From Gordonia gummivorans (GTDB lineage: Bacteria > Actinomycetota > Actinomycetes > Mycobacteriales > Mycobacteriaceae), in assembly GCF_022513585.1 (NCBI RefSeq), contig NZ_JAKWBF010000022.1:1-64000 (forward strand): a stretch of DNA of 64,000 nt, in the 5' to 3' direction. Positions 1 to 9,099 of the stretch are shown here, in pieces. Both the position numbers and the translations under genes were made by a program. Under the pieces are notes generated by a model. The model searched no databases, was not told the origin of the DNA, and was given only the letters and a program-made list of their open reading frames with translations. Within the stretch, counting starts at the first letter, position 1. Every line of letters starts with the position of its first letter.

Positions 1-99
1 ACTTTGGCGGTGACGCAGATTGCACTGGGTGGTGACCTCGCCGGCGGCGATGTTAAGCGCAGAGAACAAGGTCGCGGTGCCGTTACGAATTTTGATTGC
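1..99 (-). pseudogene. IS630-family transposase remnant
   Basis: Read on the minus strand, the first 99 bases encode an open stretch including GTATLFSALNIAAGEV and ending at the window edge in NLRHRQS. This matches the conserved DDE-domain stretch of IS630-type transposases (usual form GTTTLFAAL-x-VATGKV...RHR). Going upstream the frame meets a TAG stop at 100-102 and no start or N-terminal half is present, so the gene is broken at its 5' side. The remainder would lie left of the window. The family call rests on one short motif and is moderately sure. Confidence 0.6.
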
Positions 100-254
100 C
101 TAATCTAACGAATAACGGAGGCCGGATGGCCGGGAACCCACAATTCTCTGGATTCCTCTGAACGGACTAACCGTCTCCAGATTGTCGGCAAAGGCTGGTT
201 CATCATGATTGACTATGTGACGTCGCAGGGGGGCGAACGAAAGGAACAGCAATC

Positions 255-2570
255 ATGCTGGCAGGCAACCGGAAACAGCGTAGAGAGAACGAGCGAAGCG
301 AGATCCGGACGTCCCGCCGCATGCGAAGAGCGGCCGTCGCCTTGGGTGCCGGCATCGCGATCGGTGTCGGGTCCGGTGGGGCCGCGTACGCCGAGTCGAT
401 CAACTCGTACCAGATCTCGCAGAACAGCTATAGCACTGTCGAGAATCTGATCGTCATCGCCGACAATCTCGGGCGCACCCAGATCGCACTACTGGCGCCG
501 ATCGGGTCGAGGTTGCCCGAGGGCTGGGTGCCGGTGGTCACGAGTGACTACGCGACAAACACTGAGCAGCTCAACTTCATCGAGGCGCTCACCCAGGGTG
601 GCGCGCTACTGCTCGCCGTGCCCGACAGCAGCCATGTTCCGGGTGCCTCCACCGCACTGTCGGGAATCAGCCCGCTCGCGGCGCAGGTGGTCGCCGGGTT
701 GCCTCTCGCCGGCACCCTCGGCAGCGGGGCAACGGTATACGCGAAGATGTTTGCAACTTGGATCGCGTTGAATGGGATCAACGTCGAAACTGTCGCACAG
801 AACTTCGGAGCCGACCTTCTCGATACGCTTGGCCAGGACAAGGTTACGCAGCATGCGGGCGTACTCGAAGGGATCCCGTCACTCGACCAAGCGTTGGGCT
901 TCTGGACGGGCAACCGAACCACCTCCAACTGGACCGGAAATGCCAGGTGGCTCGGGGCGACCACAACGTCGTGGATCAAGCAGGATCAGGTCACGATGAA
1001 CGGGATCACGTCCGGACAACTCAAGGCGCTATTCGCTCAGAGTCTGAATACACCCGATGCTCTCGTGGTGGCGAATGGCTCGAACGAACTTGTGCAAACA
1101 GGCGTCCAGACCGTCGTCATTATTCCCGCTATCCCACCAAGCCGTGTATGCATCCCGTTCATCGGCTGTGTTAATTACCCAGGAAGCCCGGCCGTAACTG
1201 AGGAGCTCCCAATCTTCTCGACTGAATGGATCGGTGAGACCGACGCTGACGGCAATCAGGTTCACACCACCATCTACGATCCGAACGACGCCATCCCGGG
1301 CGCTCTGGCTCAGCTCGACGACATCAACGTCGGCGGGTTCTCCATCACCCAGCGCGAGGCCGGTGGTACGTACACAGGACCGCTCGGCGGCAAGGCCGGC
1401 TGGCTCGGGGCCGCAACTCAGGTTGTTGTGCCCGGAACGGACGGCAAGCCGGACTACGTCGCGACCGTGCCCATATTCGCTGCTGGCGTGAGTCTCCCCG
1501 ACAATCTGTTCACCACCGGCATGCAGCTTTCGCCGGGGCTGGTGACCACGACCGGTCAGTCGGTGAACACGACGCTCGGGAGTCGGTCGTCGACGGTGTC
1601 GATCCCCGGGCTGGGATTCGCCGCTGAGCGGACATCGCTGCTGGAGTCCAGCCACCTTGGACCGGACGGGTTCTCCTACAACTCCGGATGGACGATCGCG
1701 ACCATCAAGGTCGGCGATGCGATCGTGCCGCTCGTGTACTCGCTCGGATCCGTGAACTTCGGACCCAACGGAATTGGGCTGAGTGGACCGTCGTTCATGG
1801 GCGTGGGGTTGGAAGGCTTCCAATTGGGTACCGCCCCTTCGACCACCGGATCATCCATCCCCGGCGATATCTCGGGGATTCTCAATGGGTTGCCCACCAC
1901 GGTCATTACCCTCACCCCAAAGCTGCTGTTCCAGCTGGCGCAGATCGAAGACCCGACGAACGGTGTGCTGAGCGACCCGATCGGCACGCTCGAGAAGGTA
2001 CTCAACCCGCTGTTCACCAAGTACGTAACACCCACTGCGACACAGATTTCGCAGGCCCTCGCCGACGCGGCGACTGAGGCGGTGAACAACGGTTCCGATC
2101 GGCTCGCTGCCGCTTCGCGCAAGGCCGCTGAGGTCACCGGAGAGATTGCTCAGAAGGTCGAAGCACAACCCGCCAACACAACCGCTGCGACCCCGCAATT
2201 GGCGATGGAACGGACCGCGGATGACACGACGGTGACACCGCCGCCCAGTGGTCGGCACGCTCGGACACAAGGGCAGAACGAGCAGAACGACGGAGCCAAC
2301 GCGAAGCCGTACGTCGGTCAGCACCGAGCGGAAGACAAGCCGCAGAGGGACAATCCCCAGAAGGAGCCGTCGAGCCAAGAGGGCTCGCAGGACGGCGCCG
2401 GTGACAACGGGAACAACGAGACCAGCGATGACGCCAACGGTGGCAACAACGAGTCCGGCAACAACGAGTCCGGCAACACCACCAACAACAACAGCGGCAA
2501 TCATGACGGTGGCAATCATGACGGTGGCAATGATGACAGTGGCAATGACAGCGGCGGCGACGGGGAATAG
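255..2570 (+). CDS. large secreted protein of unknown function with Asn/Gly/Asp-rich tail
   Basis: A 771-residue protein that I do not recognise. It has an Arg-rich N-terminus, a hydrophobic signal segment (about residues 23-43) and a plausible signal peptidase site after AYA, so it should be exported. The body (about 45-600) is Gly/Thr/Ser-rich without obvious catalytic motifs; one Cys pair near residue 300 (VCIPFIGC) could form a disulfide. The last 170 residues are low-complexity and hydrophilic, ending in short Asn/Gly/Ser/Asp repeats. AAAGGA lies about 8 bases before the ATG and supports this start; an internal ATG at 321 is the alternative. It stands alone, next to an IS remnant. A cell-surface or cell-wall-associated role is only inferred. 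Confidence 0.7.
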   Translation: MLAGNRKQRRENERSEIRTSRRMRRAAVALGAGIAIGVGSGGAAYAESINSYQISQNSYSTVENLIVIADNLGRTQIALLAPIGSRLPEGWVPVVTSDYATNTEQLNFIEALTQGGALLLAVPDSSHVPGASTALSGISPLAAQVVAGLPLAGTLGSGATVYAKMFATWIALNGINVETVAQNFGADLLDTLGQDKVTQHAGVLEGIPSLDQALGFWTGNRTTSNWTGNARWLGATTTSWIKQDQVTMNGITSGQLKALFAQSLNTPDALVVANGSNELVQTGVQTVVIIPAIPPSRVCIPFIGCVNYPGSPAVTEELPIFSTEWIGETDADGNQVHTTIYDPNDAIPGALAQLDDINVGGFSITQREAGGTYTGPLGGKAGWLGAATQVVVPGTDGKPDYVATVPIFAAGVSLPDNLFTTGMQLSPGLVTTTGQSVNTTLGSRSSTVSIPGLGFAAERTSLLESSHLGPDGFSYNSGWTIATIKVGDAIVPLVYSLGSVNFGPNGIGLSGPSFMGVGLEGFQLGTAPSTTGSSIPGDISGILNGLPTTVITLTPKLLFQLAQIEDPTNGVLSDPIGTLEKVLNPLFTKYVTPTATQISQALADAATEAVNNGSDRLAAASRKAAEVTGEIAQKVEAQPANTTAATPQLAMERTADDTTVTPPPSGRHARTQGQNEQNDGANAKPYVGQHRAEDKPQRDNPQKEPSSQEGSQDGAGDNGNNETSDDANGGNNESGNNESGNTTNNNSGNHDGGNHDGGNDDSGNDSGGDGE
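2442..2561 (+). repeat. tandem 15-bp coding repeats in the tail of the secreted protein
   Basis: Degenerate in-frame 15-bp units: two units of GGCAACAACGAGTCC, a spacer, two of GGCAATCATGACGGT, then decayed units. They encode GNNES and GNHDG pentapeptides. Unit number is likely to vary between strains by slippage. Confidence 0.75.
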
Positions 2571-2787
2571 TTGTCTGATCGTTAACGGCGCAGTATAGAG
2601 CTGTACAGATAGCGGGCGAGTGGTCTCGACGTGCGTCGGTTCGCACGCTCGTACGTCGCGGCTCGACCAGCGTGGGTGCGTGGACCGTCCCACTGCGTAG
2701 AGTCGGTCGATCACCAGACGCGGGAAACCGCCGCCGCCGGGTAAGGTCTGCTGCTCAAGGGGGCCACACCGAGCAGAGGCGAAGGCG

Positions 2788-3936
2788 ATGGCGAAAAGAC
2801 TGGTCGTGTGCTGTGACGGCACTTGGAACACCTTCGGTCAGAAGCACCCGACCAACGTCAGGAAGGTCGTCGACGCGGTCAAGGTCGGCACGTGTGCGAA
2901 CGGTGTCGAACAGATCGAGCCACTGTATGTGGCCGGCGTCGGGACCCACTGGTGGAACAAGATCACCGGTGGTGCAGTGGGATTCGGGCTGTCAAAGAAC
3001 GTCAAAGAGGGCTATCGGGACATCGTCGATGCCTTCGACCCGGGTGACGAGATCTTCCTGTTCGGGTTCAGCCGCGGCGCTTACACGGCGCGGAGCATCG
3101 CCGGGTTCATCCGCAACTGCGGAATACTCAAGCGGGAGAACAGAGATCGGGTCGACGAAGCGTTTGCGCTCTATCGCGGCGAGGTGAAGCCGAGCGACCC
3201 GGAGGCGGTCGCCTTTCGCGAAAGGTATTCGCACGAGAGCCGGATCCGGTTCATCGGAGTGTGGGACACCGTCGGCTCGCTGGGAATGCCTGATCTCGGC
3301 GAATCGAAGCTTGCCAACAAGATCAACAAGCGCTGGGAATTCCACGACACCCAGCTGAGCAACTATGTCGACTCCGCCTACCAGGCGCTGGCCATCGACG
3401 AGAAACGGAAACCGTTCGAACCGACACTGTGGGTGGCGAAGCCGGACCGGCCGGCCGATCAGGAACTCGAGCAGGTGTGGTTCTCCGGCGTGCACTGCAA
3501 CGTCGGTGGCGGTTATGCGTCGAGTGAGCTCAGCAACATCCCGCTCGTCTGGATGCTGAAACACGCGAAGGAACACGACCTCGAGCTGAACCAGGAGATC
3601 GGCGATGCCGAGCGCGTGGGCTCATCGTCGGTGCCCACGATGACGGCGCTTGACCTGATCACCCGATACCTCACCCGGACGAACGCCTTCGCCAAGCTCG
3701 ACGAGTCCAGGAAGGGATTTTACAAACTCATCGAGCGGGTGGATCGAACGATCGGAAAGGGTTATCCGGAAAGCGAATTCGTGGCGTCGAGCGCCGAGCA
3801 GCGAAAAGACGACGATGAGTCTTATCGTCCACGAGGACTTGTCGAATACCTCGACAATGGTGGCCAGGTGAAGGGCGTGGACTACCGCCCCGGCGGCGAG
3901 GAGGACGAACACGCGACTTGCGCTCCCAAGTGGTGA
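2788..3936 (+). CDS. DUF2235 domain protein (alpha/beta-hydrolase fold)
   Basis: A 382-residue protein starting with VVCCDGTWN (residues 6-14), the signature opening of the DUF2235 family, followed by the nucleophile elbow GFSRGAYTARS with Ser95 in GxSxG. DUF2235 includes Tle1-type phospholipases of type VI secretion, but that secretion system is not expected in this group and nothing nearby suggests one, so a cytosolic esterase or lipase is more likely. There is no signal peptide. AGGCGAAGG precedes the ATG. It is a single gene; a copy of the 50-bp dispersed repeat (family 2) follows at once. Family call is sure, substrate unknown. Confidence 0.88.
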   Translation: MAKRLVVCCDGTWNTFGQKHPTNVRKVVDAVKVGTCANGVEQIEPLYVAGVGTHWWNKITGGAVGFGLSKNVKEGYRDIVDAFDPGDEIFLFGFSRGAYTARSIAGFIRNCGILKRENRDRVDEAFALYRGEVKPSDPEAVAFRERYSHESRIRFIGVWDTVGSLGMPDLGESKLANKINKRWEFHDTQLSNYVDSAYQALAIDEKRKPFEPTLWVAKPDRPADQELEQVWFSGVHCNVGGGYASSELSNIPLVWMLKHAKEHDLELNQEIGDAERVGSSSVPTMTALDLITRYLTRTNAFAKLDESRKGFYKLIERVDRTIGKGYPESEFVASSAEQRKDDDESYRPRGLVEYLDNGGQVKGVDYRPGGEEDEHATCAPKW

Positions 3937-3940
3937 CGGT

Positions 3941-3991
3941 CACCAGGCCTTCGAGGCTCGTCGCTTGCGCTCCTCGCACCTCAGGCGGCGG
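3941..3991 (+). repeat. dispersed intergenic repeat, family 2 (copy a)
   Basis: A stretch with core CACCAGGCCTTCGAGGCTCG and GCTCCTCGCACCTCAGG that recurs nearly unchanged at 22281-22328 and 33701-33752, and inverted at 33625-33664. All four copies lie just past the 3' end of a gene. Confidence 0.8.
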
Positions 3992-4029
3992 AATTTCGGG
4001 AGCGTGAAGTGCCTTTCGCGGATCCAGGC

Positions 4030-5307
4030 TTAGCGTGTGAGTTCCTCGGCGTCGATGGCGAATCCGGCATCGCGCAGGCGATCGATCAGCGCGTCACCCA
4101 TGGCGACCGCCGGGGTCAGCACTCCGGCGTGGGCGGGGAGCTTGTCGCGGTCAAGGGCGAGGGCCAGCGCGCTCTCGCCGAGCATCACCGCAGTGGCTTT
4201 GTAGCCGGGGTCGCCCTGGGCGCGCATCGTCGAACGGAAGCGGCGCCCGGTAGTGGTGCGGGTATACACATCGGAGACGAAAAAGCCTGCATCCCTGGAC
4301 TTCTCGGACGGGCCGTTGCCGGGTTTGGGGAGGACGCGGTCGAGGAGTCGGCGGGTGGGTCCGAAGCTCATCGCACCGAAGAACGCGCCGGTGCCGACGC
4401 CTACCGCGCCTGCGGCGAGGGTCGACACCCCCGGTATGCTGCCCACGTTCATCGTCTCCGCGTAGTGGAAGTCCTTGCCGTAGGCATTGTGCAGCAACGC
4501 ATTTGAGCGTCGAACGATGCGGGTGTTGTGGGAGGCCATGAAGAACGGGGCCAGCGTGCCGCGCAGCGACGGATCGACCTTCTTGGCGCTGACGACGCCG
4601 ATGTCGCTCGGCTCCGACGACAGGCTCGCCTTCGGCACGTCACCAGGGCCGCCGGACAGGGCTTGCGGATTCATGATGAGGCGTCGGACCTGAGCATCTC
4701 GGGCCTGCTCGGTGATCACGCGCATCGAGTCGACGGTACCGCCGGAGACACCGCCCTTGAACGAGCGAAGCACGAAGGTGGTGTCGGTCATCTCGCCCGC
4801 GTCGTCGTCGGCGACCTTGCGGTACAGCGCGTAGACGCCGAGATCGGAAGGCACCGAATCGAATCCGCAAGAATGGACGATGCGGGCGCCGGAGGCAACG
4901 GCGGTGTCGTGCGCCTTGTCGATGGAGTAGCGGACGAAGGGGACCTCGCCGGTGAGGTCGACGTAGTCGGTGCCGGCGGTGGCGGCGGCGACCACCAGCG
5001 CCTCGCCGTACTTGAGGTACGGGCCGACGGTGGTGCAGACGACGCGGGTGCGGGCGCACAGGGCGTCGAGCGCGGCAGGCGACGACGAATCGGCGACGAT
5101 GAGCGGCCACGACTGGGCGCGTTCGGGCAGGCGCTTGCGCACCGTCGCGAGTTTGGTCTCGTTGCGTCCGGCGAGGGCGATCTTGGTGCCGATCGGTGCA
5201 TGGTCGGCCAGATAGCGGGCGGTGAGTTCACCGACGAAGCCGGTGGCGCCGTAGACGACGACGTCGAACTCGCGGGCGGACTGTGGTTGCGATGCTTCCC
5301 CGGTCAT
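4030..5307 (-). CDS. saccharopine dehydrogenase / trans-acting enoyl reductase family protein
   Basis: A 425-residue NAD(P)-binding protein. The N-terminus DVVVYGATGFVGELTARYL (GATGFVG at 20-26) is a Rossmann fold typical of the saccharopine dehydrogenase-like family that includes mycobacterial trans-acting enoyl reductases such as Rv2953 and Rv2449c. Length fits (about 418-425). The family acts on lipid intermediates or is uncharacterised; no polyketide synthase is nearby, so the substrate is unknown. It lies 33 bp downstream of the AbrB-like gene on the same strand and is probably co-transcribed. Start chosen because the Rossmann motif follows a short typical leader. Confidence 0.85.
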   Translation of the reverse strand: MTGEASQPQSAREFDVVVYGATGFVGELTARYLADHAPIGTKIALAGRNETKLATVRKRLPERAQSWPLIVADSSSPAALDALCARTRVVCTTVGPYLKYGEALVVAAATAGTDYVDLTGEVPFVRYSIDKAHDTAVASGARIVHSCGFDSVPSDLGVYALYRKVADDDAGEMTDTTFVLRSFKGGVSGGTVDSMRVITEQARDAQVRRLIMNPQALSGGPGDVPKASLSSEPSDIGVVSAKKVDPSLRGTLAPFFMASHNTRIVRRSNALLHNAYGKDFHYAETMNVGSIPGVSTLAAGAVGVGTGAFFGAMSFGPTRRLLDRVLPKPGNGPSEKSRDAGFFVSDVYTRTTTGRRFRSTMRAQGDPGYKATAVMLGESALALALDRDKLPAHAGVLTPAVAMGDALIDRLRDAGFAIDAEELTR

Positions 5308-5340
5308 GGTCGCGAGCCTACCTGTCGGCTGTGGCGACGG

Positions 5341-6432
5341 TCACTCCTGTCCGCGTCGTAGGTAGCGGGCGGCGGCACGGGCTGCGAATGGTGCCACGAA
5401 CAGCATCAACAGGACCCGCAGGATCTGCGCGGCGACCACGAAGGCGACGTTGCCGCCGGCCGCCGTCGCGGCGGCGAGGACGGCGTAGATGCCACCCGGG
5501 GTGGTCGCGAGATAGCAGTCGTACATGGACTCGCCGGTCCACCACGACAGCAGCACACCCAGCAGCGCGCAGCCCACGCCGATCGCGAGGATCAGTACCA
5601 ACGCGAACGGCAGGACGCGTCCGATCGCGCGAAGCCGGGGCAGCGTGAAACCAAGGCCGGCCTGCCAACCGATCACCGCGTAGGCGATGGTCAGCAGCAT
5701 CGGCGACACCGCGGCGTCGCCCGCGATCCCGGTGAGTTCGGCGATGGTGGCCAACGCCATCGGAGTGAGGAGCGCGCCGGCGGGTACATGCAGCAGACGG
5801 CCCAGCGGGATGCCGACACCCATGCACACGGCGAGCAGCAGCAGACCCCAGGCTTGGTCGGTCCAGCTCGGTGTTTCCGTGGTGACCGCCGATGAGGACT
5901 GGCCGAACACGAGCGACGCGACCAGCGGGATCGACACGGTGACCAGGGCGACGCGCAGGTACTGGATGACCGCGACCATCCGCTCGTCGCCGCCGAGTTC
6001 ACGCGTCACCACAACCAGGCCCGACGCCCCTCCCGCGACGAGTGCGAGCGAACCGGTCAGCGGGTCCACCTGCTTGTGCAGACCCAGGAGCGCACCCCCG
6101 GCCACCGACAACGCCAGGGTGCCGACGCCGATGATCAGAACCGGGAACCATGCGGAGCCGAGGCCGGAGAGGGTGTCGGTGTCGGCGATGGTGCCGATAT
6201 ACACGCCGAGCACGCCCTGCGCGGCCAGAACGTATCGGCGGGGGATGACGGGGGCGTCGGGGTCGTCGGGAGTCTCGGGGCTGGTGGCGCGGGGTCGGGG
6301 TGCGAGTCCCGCGATGGCCAGGACACCGGCGATCACCAAGCCGGCGAAGAGAGCCGCTGCGTCGACGTCGAAGAGTTCCAGAAGGTAGGTGGCGGCTGCG
6401 GTGAGGAGAGCGAGAAGCAGCCAGCGACGCAT
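5341..6432 (-). CDS. AbrB-family membrane protein (putative ammonia monooxygenase family)
   Basis: A 363-residue, strongly hydrophobic protein with about 9-10 predicted membrane segments in two similar halves, as in PF05145 / TIGR03082 (Gram-negative AbrB duplication). Recognisable pieces are VLAAQGVLGVYIG near residue 72 in the first half and MALATIAELTGIAGD in the second. Members are annotated as AbrB regulators or ammonia monooxygenases, but no biochemical role is proven; a transporter-like function is more in keeping with the topology. First gene of a probable two-gene unit with the downstream oxidoreductase (33 bp gap). The tandem repeat array lies directly upstream of its start. Confidence 0.82.
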   Translation of the reverse strand: MRRWLLLALLTAAATYLLELFDVDAAALFAGLVIAGVLAIAGLAPRPRATSPETPDDPDAPVIPRRYVLAAQGVLGVYIGTIADTDTLSGLGSAWFPVLIIGVGTLALSVAGGALLGLHKQVDPLTGSLALVAGGASGLVVVTRELGGDERMVAVIQYLRVALVTVSIPLVASLVFGQSSSAVTTETPSWTDQAWGLLLLAVCMGVGIPLGRLLHVPAGALLTPMALATIAELTGIAGDAAVSPMLLTIAYAVIGWQAGLGFTLPRLRAIGRVLPFALVLILAIGVGCALLGVLLSWWTGESMYDCYLATTPGGIYAVLAAATAAGGNVAFVVAAQILRVLLMLFVAPFAARAAARYLRRGQE

Positions 6433-6459
6433 TGGTGCCAGGGTAGTTGGGTTGCGTGT

Positions 6460-6670
6460 GATCTCGACACGGTGCCTCGCTGCGCTCGGTACCGGCTCGA
6501 TCCGGCGGATCTCGACACGGTGCCTCGCTGCGCTCGGTACCGGCTCGATCCGGCGGATCTCGACACGGTGCCTCGCTGCGCTCGGTACCGGCTCGATCAG
6601 CGGGTGGGCGGCTCGATCAGCGGGTGGGCGGCTCGATCAGCGGGTGGGTGGCTCGATCAGCGTGGGGTGG
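6460..6670. repeat. tandem array of dispersed repeat family 1 (3 x 48 bp then about 4 x 20 bp)
   Basis: Three head-to-tail 48-bp units start at 6460, 6508 and 6556 (core TCTCGACACGGTGCCTCGCT then GGTACCGGCTCGATC). They run into about four 20-bp units GGCTCGATCAGCGGGTGGGC ending near 6670. The same units occur at 8953-9084, 10197-10296 and 15381-15468. The array lies between the two minus-strand genes and supplies the last codon and stop of the methyltransferase. Confidence 0.9.
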
Positions 6671-7274
6671 CGACCCCGCGGCTCATCGCGTTCGACGACT
6701 TGGCGGCGTGCGGTTGGTAGAAGGTGTCGAGGCGTTCGACGACGAAGCCGGCGTCGGTGAGGATCTGCGGGATGTCGCGATTGAGGTGGCAACCGCCGGC
6801 GAGACGCTGCTGGAGGGGGTCGAGGCGGTGCTGCCAGCGTCGGACCTTCTCGTCGGGTGCGAGTCCGTGTTCGAGAAAGTGAAGTGTGCCACCGGGTTTC
6901 AGGACTCGTCGGACCTCGGCGAGGGCGAGCGGCAGGTCGGGGATGGTGCACAGCGTGTACGTCGAGAGCGCGCAGTCGAAGGTGTCGTCGTCGAAGGGGA
7001 GATGCTCGCCGTCGAGCCCGGAGCGTTCGATGTGGATCGGCGACGCGGACACGCGGTCGTGGGCGAGTTTCCACCCCAGATCCGACGGTTCGACGGCGTC
7101 GACCCGGGTCACCGCGTCGGGGTAGGACTCGACGTTGTGACCACTACCGAAACCGAGTTCGACGACCCGCCCGTGTAACCCCTCGCACGCACGATCGCGG
7201 GAGGGTCGGATCGCGCCGATGCCGCAGACCAGGTTGATCAGTCGCGGCAGGACATGCGTGTCGTAGAAGCCCAT
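6657..7274 (-). CDS. class I SAM-dependent methyltransferase
   Basis: About 205 residues from ATG at 7274, opening MGFYDTHVLPRL. Motif I is VVELGFGSGHN (37-47), with the acidic VDAVEPSD after it and LPFDDDTFDCALST plus EVRRVLKPGGTLHFLEHG as the usual motif II/III region, all of UbiE/COQ5-like methyltransferases (Methyltransf_11). Substrate unknown. An upstream in-frame start would add 13 residues and overlap the divergent menD start, so the inner ATG is preferred; menD starts 24 bp away on the other strand. The 3' end has run into the repeat array, so the native C-terminus may have been altered by a few residues. Confidence 0.85.
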   Translation of the reverse strand: MGFYDTHVLPRLINLVCGIGAIRPSRDRACEGLHGRVVELGFGSGHNVESYPDAVTRVDAVEPSDLGWKLAHDRVSASPIHIERSGLDGEHLPFDDDTFDCALSTYTLCTIPDLPLALAEVRRVLKPGGTLHFLEHGLAPDEKVRRWQHRLDPLQQRLAGGCHLNRDIPQILTDAGFVVERLDTFYQPHAAKSSNAMSRGVATPR

Positions 7275-7297
7275 CGATCTCAGCCTAGGGTGAAGGG

Positions 7298-8941
7298 ATG
7301 AATCCCTCGACATTGCAGGCCCGGGTCATCGTCGACGAGATGATCCGTGGCGGCGTTCGGGATGCGGTGCTGTGCCCTGGGTCGAGGAATGCGCCGCTGG
7401 CGTTCGCGCTGCATGCCGCCGACACCGCGGGACGGCTGCGTCTGCATGTGCGGATCGACGAGCGGTCGGCGGGGTTCCTCGCCTTGGGTTTGGCGGTGGC
7501 GTCGGGCCAGCCGGTGCCGATCGTGATGACCAGCGGAACCGCGGTCGCCAACATGAGTCCTGCAGTCTTCGAGGCGAATTATGCGCGGGTGCCGCTGGTG
7601 GTGGTCAGTGCGAATCGGCCGTATGAGCTGCTGGGGTCGGGCGCCAATCAGACCGTCGAACAGTTCGGTATTTTCGGCACGCAGGTGCGCGCGGCGATCA
7701 GCCTGGGCCTGGCCGAACAGGACCTCGACACCAACAGTCAGTGGCGCTCGGCGGTGGGGCGTGTCCTGGCCGCCGCCCGCGGCGCCCGGACCGGCAACGC
7801 GGGACCCGTCCAGTTCGACATCCCACTCCGCGAACCCCTCGTCCCCGACACCGCCTTCGACGACGATCTGGGGTCCTTCGCCGGCCGCGAGAACGGGCTG
7901 CCGTGGACCCAGGCGCCCGTCGGGAAACTCGACGTCCCGCTGCCCATCGACCTCTCGCTGGACACCGTGGTCGTGTCGGGCCACGGGTCGGGCGTGCATC
8001 CGCAGCTCGCGGGCGTGCCGACCGTCGCCGAGCCCACGGCGCCGCATCCGCAGACGCCGCTGCATCCGCTCGCCCTCGACGCGATCCGCCCGCAGCAGGC
8101 CATCATCTGCGGTCGTCCGACGCTGCACCGCGGTGTCGCACGATTGCTCGCCGACCCGTCGGTGCGCGTCTACGCCCTCACCACCGGCCCGCGCTGGCCC
8201 GACGTCTCGGGCAACGTCTACGCCACCGGCACCCGCGCCGAGGCCGCCGGCGAACCGCGCGAGGAATGGCTCAAGGAATGTGCGGCGATCCAGCAGCGGG
8301 TGCTCGGGGCGGTCGACGCCGAGCTCGATGCGCCCGGTCCGGTCACCGGGCTGCACGTCGCGCGTGCGGTGAGTGCGGCGATGTTGCCGGGCGAACAACT
8401 CGTCGTCGGGGCCAGTAACCCCATCCGCGATGTTGCACTCGCGGGTCGTCTCGGTGACGGTGTGCGCGTCCTGTCGAATCGGGGTGTCGCCGGCATCGAC
8501 GGCACCAACTCGACGGCGATCGGCGTTGCGCTCGCGGGTGGTCGGACGGTCGCGCTGATGGGCGACCTGACCTTCATCCACGACGCCACCGGACTCGTCA
8601 TCGGACCGGGGGAGCCGCGGCCGGACTCGCTGCGGATCGTCGTCGCCAACGACGACGGCGGCGGCATCTTCGGGCTGCTCGAACAGGGCGATCCGCGGTT
8701 CAACACCGGGCCTTACGCCGGTAGTTACGAGCGGGTGTTCGGGACTCCGCATCGCACCGATCTGGCGTCGTTGTGTGCGGGTTTCCACATTCCGCATCGT
8801 CGGGTCGAGGTGTCGGAGTTGTCGTCGGTGTTGGCCGAGGAGCCGGTCGTGGGCGGCATCGAGGTGGTCGAGGTGACGACGGACCGGGAGAGGTTACGAG
8901 CGGTGCATGCGCGGATCGGGGAGCGTCTGCGCGGGGGGTGA
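7298..8941 (+). CDS. menD: 2-succinyl-5-enolpyruvyl-6-hydroxy-3-cyclohexene-1-carboxylate synthase
   Basis: A 547-residue thiamine-diphosphate enzyme that joins 2-oxoglutarate to isochorismate in menaquinone synthesis. The N-terminal domain has [15 protein letters not shown] and the ThDP-activating Glu55 in [28 protein letters not shown] and [19 protein letters not shown] are MenD-specific. The C-terminal cofactor-binding region is GDLTFIHD (422-429) followed by NDDGGGIF. Length matches mycobacterial MenD. Gene order downstream (Rv0556-like, mgtA, menG) mirrors Mycobacterium tuberculosis Rv0555-Rv0558, so the assignment is firm. Confidence 0.97.
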   Translation: MNPSTLQARVIVDEMIRGGVRDAVLCPGSRNAPLAFALHAADTAGRLRLHVRIDERSAGFLALGLAVASGQPVPIVMTSGTAVANMSPAVFEANYARVPLVVVSANRPYELLGSGANQTVEQFGIFGTQVRAAISLGLAEQDLDTNSQWRSAVGRVLAAARGARTGNAGPVQFDIPLREPLVPDTAFDDDLGSFAGRENGLPWTQAPVGKLDVPLPIDLSLDTVVVSGHGSGVHPQLAGVPTVAEPTAPHPQTPLHPLALDAIRPQQAIICGRPTLHRGVARLLADPSVRVYALTTGPRWPDVSGNVYATGTRAEAAGEPREEWLKECAAIQQRVLGAVDAELDAPGPVTGLHVARAVSAAMLPGEQLVVGASNPIRDVALAGRLGDGVRVLSNRGVAGIDGTNSTAIGVALAGGRTVALMGDLTFIHDATGLVIGPGEPRPDSLRIVVANDDGGGIFGLLEQGDPRFNTGPYAGSYERVFGTPHRTDLASLCAGFHIPHRRVEVSELSSVLAEEPVVGGIEVVEVTTDRERLRAVHARIGERLRGG

Positions 8942-8952
8942 TCTCTGGGGTT

Positions 8953-9084
8953 GTCTCGACACGGTGCCTCGCCCAGGGGCTCGGTACCGGCTCGATCAGC
9001 GTGGGGGTGGCTCGATCAGCGTGGGGGTGGCTCGATCAGCGTGTGTTGGCTCGATCAGCGTGTGGGGGCTCGATCGGCGGGTGG
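8953..9084 (+). repeat. dispersed intergenic repeat, family 1 (second copy)
   Basis: One TCTCGACACGGTGCCTCGCC unit followed by about five 19-20-bp GGCTCGATCAGCGTGGGG units. It fills the gap between menD and the next gene. Confidence 0.85.
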
Positions 9085-9099
9085 ATTATCCTGACAGCC

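Noticed and set aside
2788-3936. Type VI secretion phospholipase effector
   Set aside because: DUF2235 occurs in such effectors, but no secretion-system or immunity genes are near and this bacterial group lacks that system.
4528-5361. 277-codon plus-strand frame opposite the saccharopine-type gene
   Set aside because: Gly/Ala/Asp-rich shadow; the minus-strand frame has a clear Rossmann motif.
6460-6670. CRISPR array
   Set aside because: The periodicity is 48 and 20 bp with no unique spacers between repeats and no cas genes; it is a simple tandem array.
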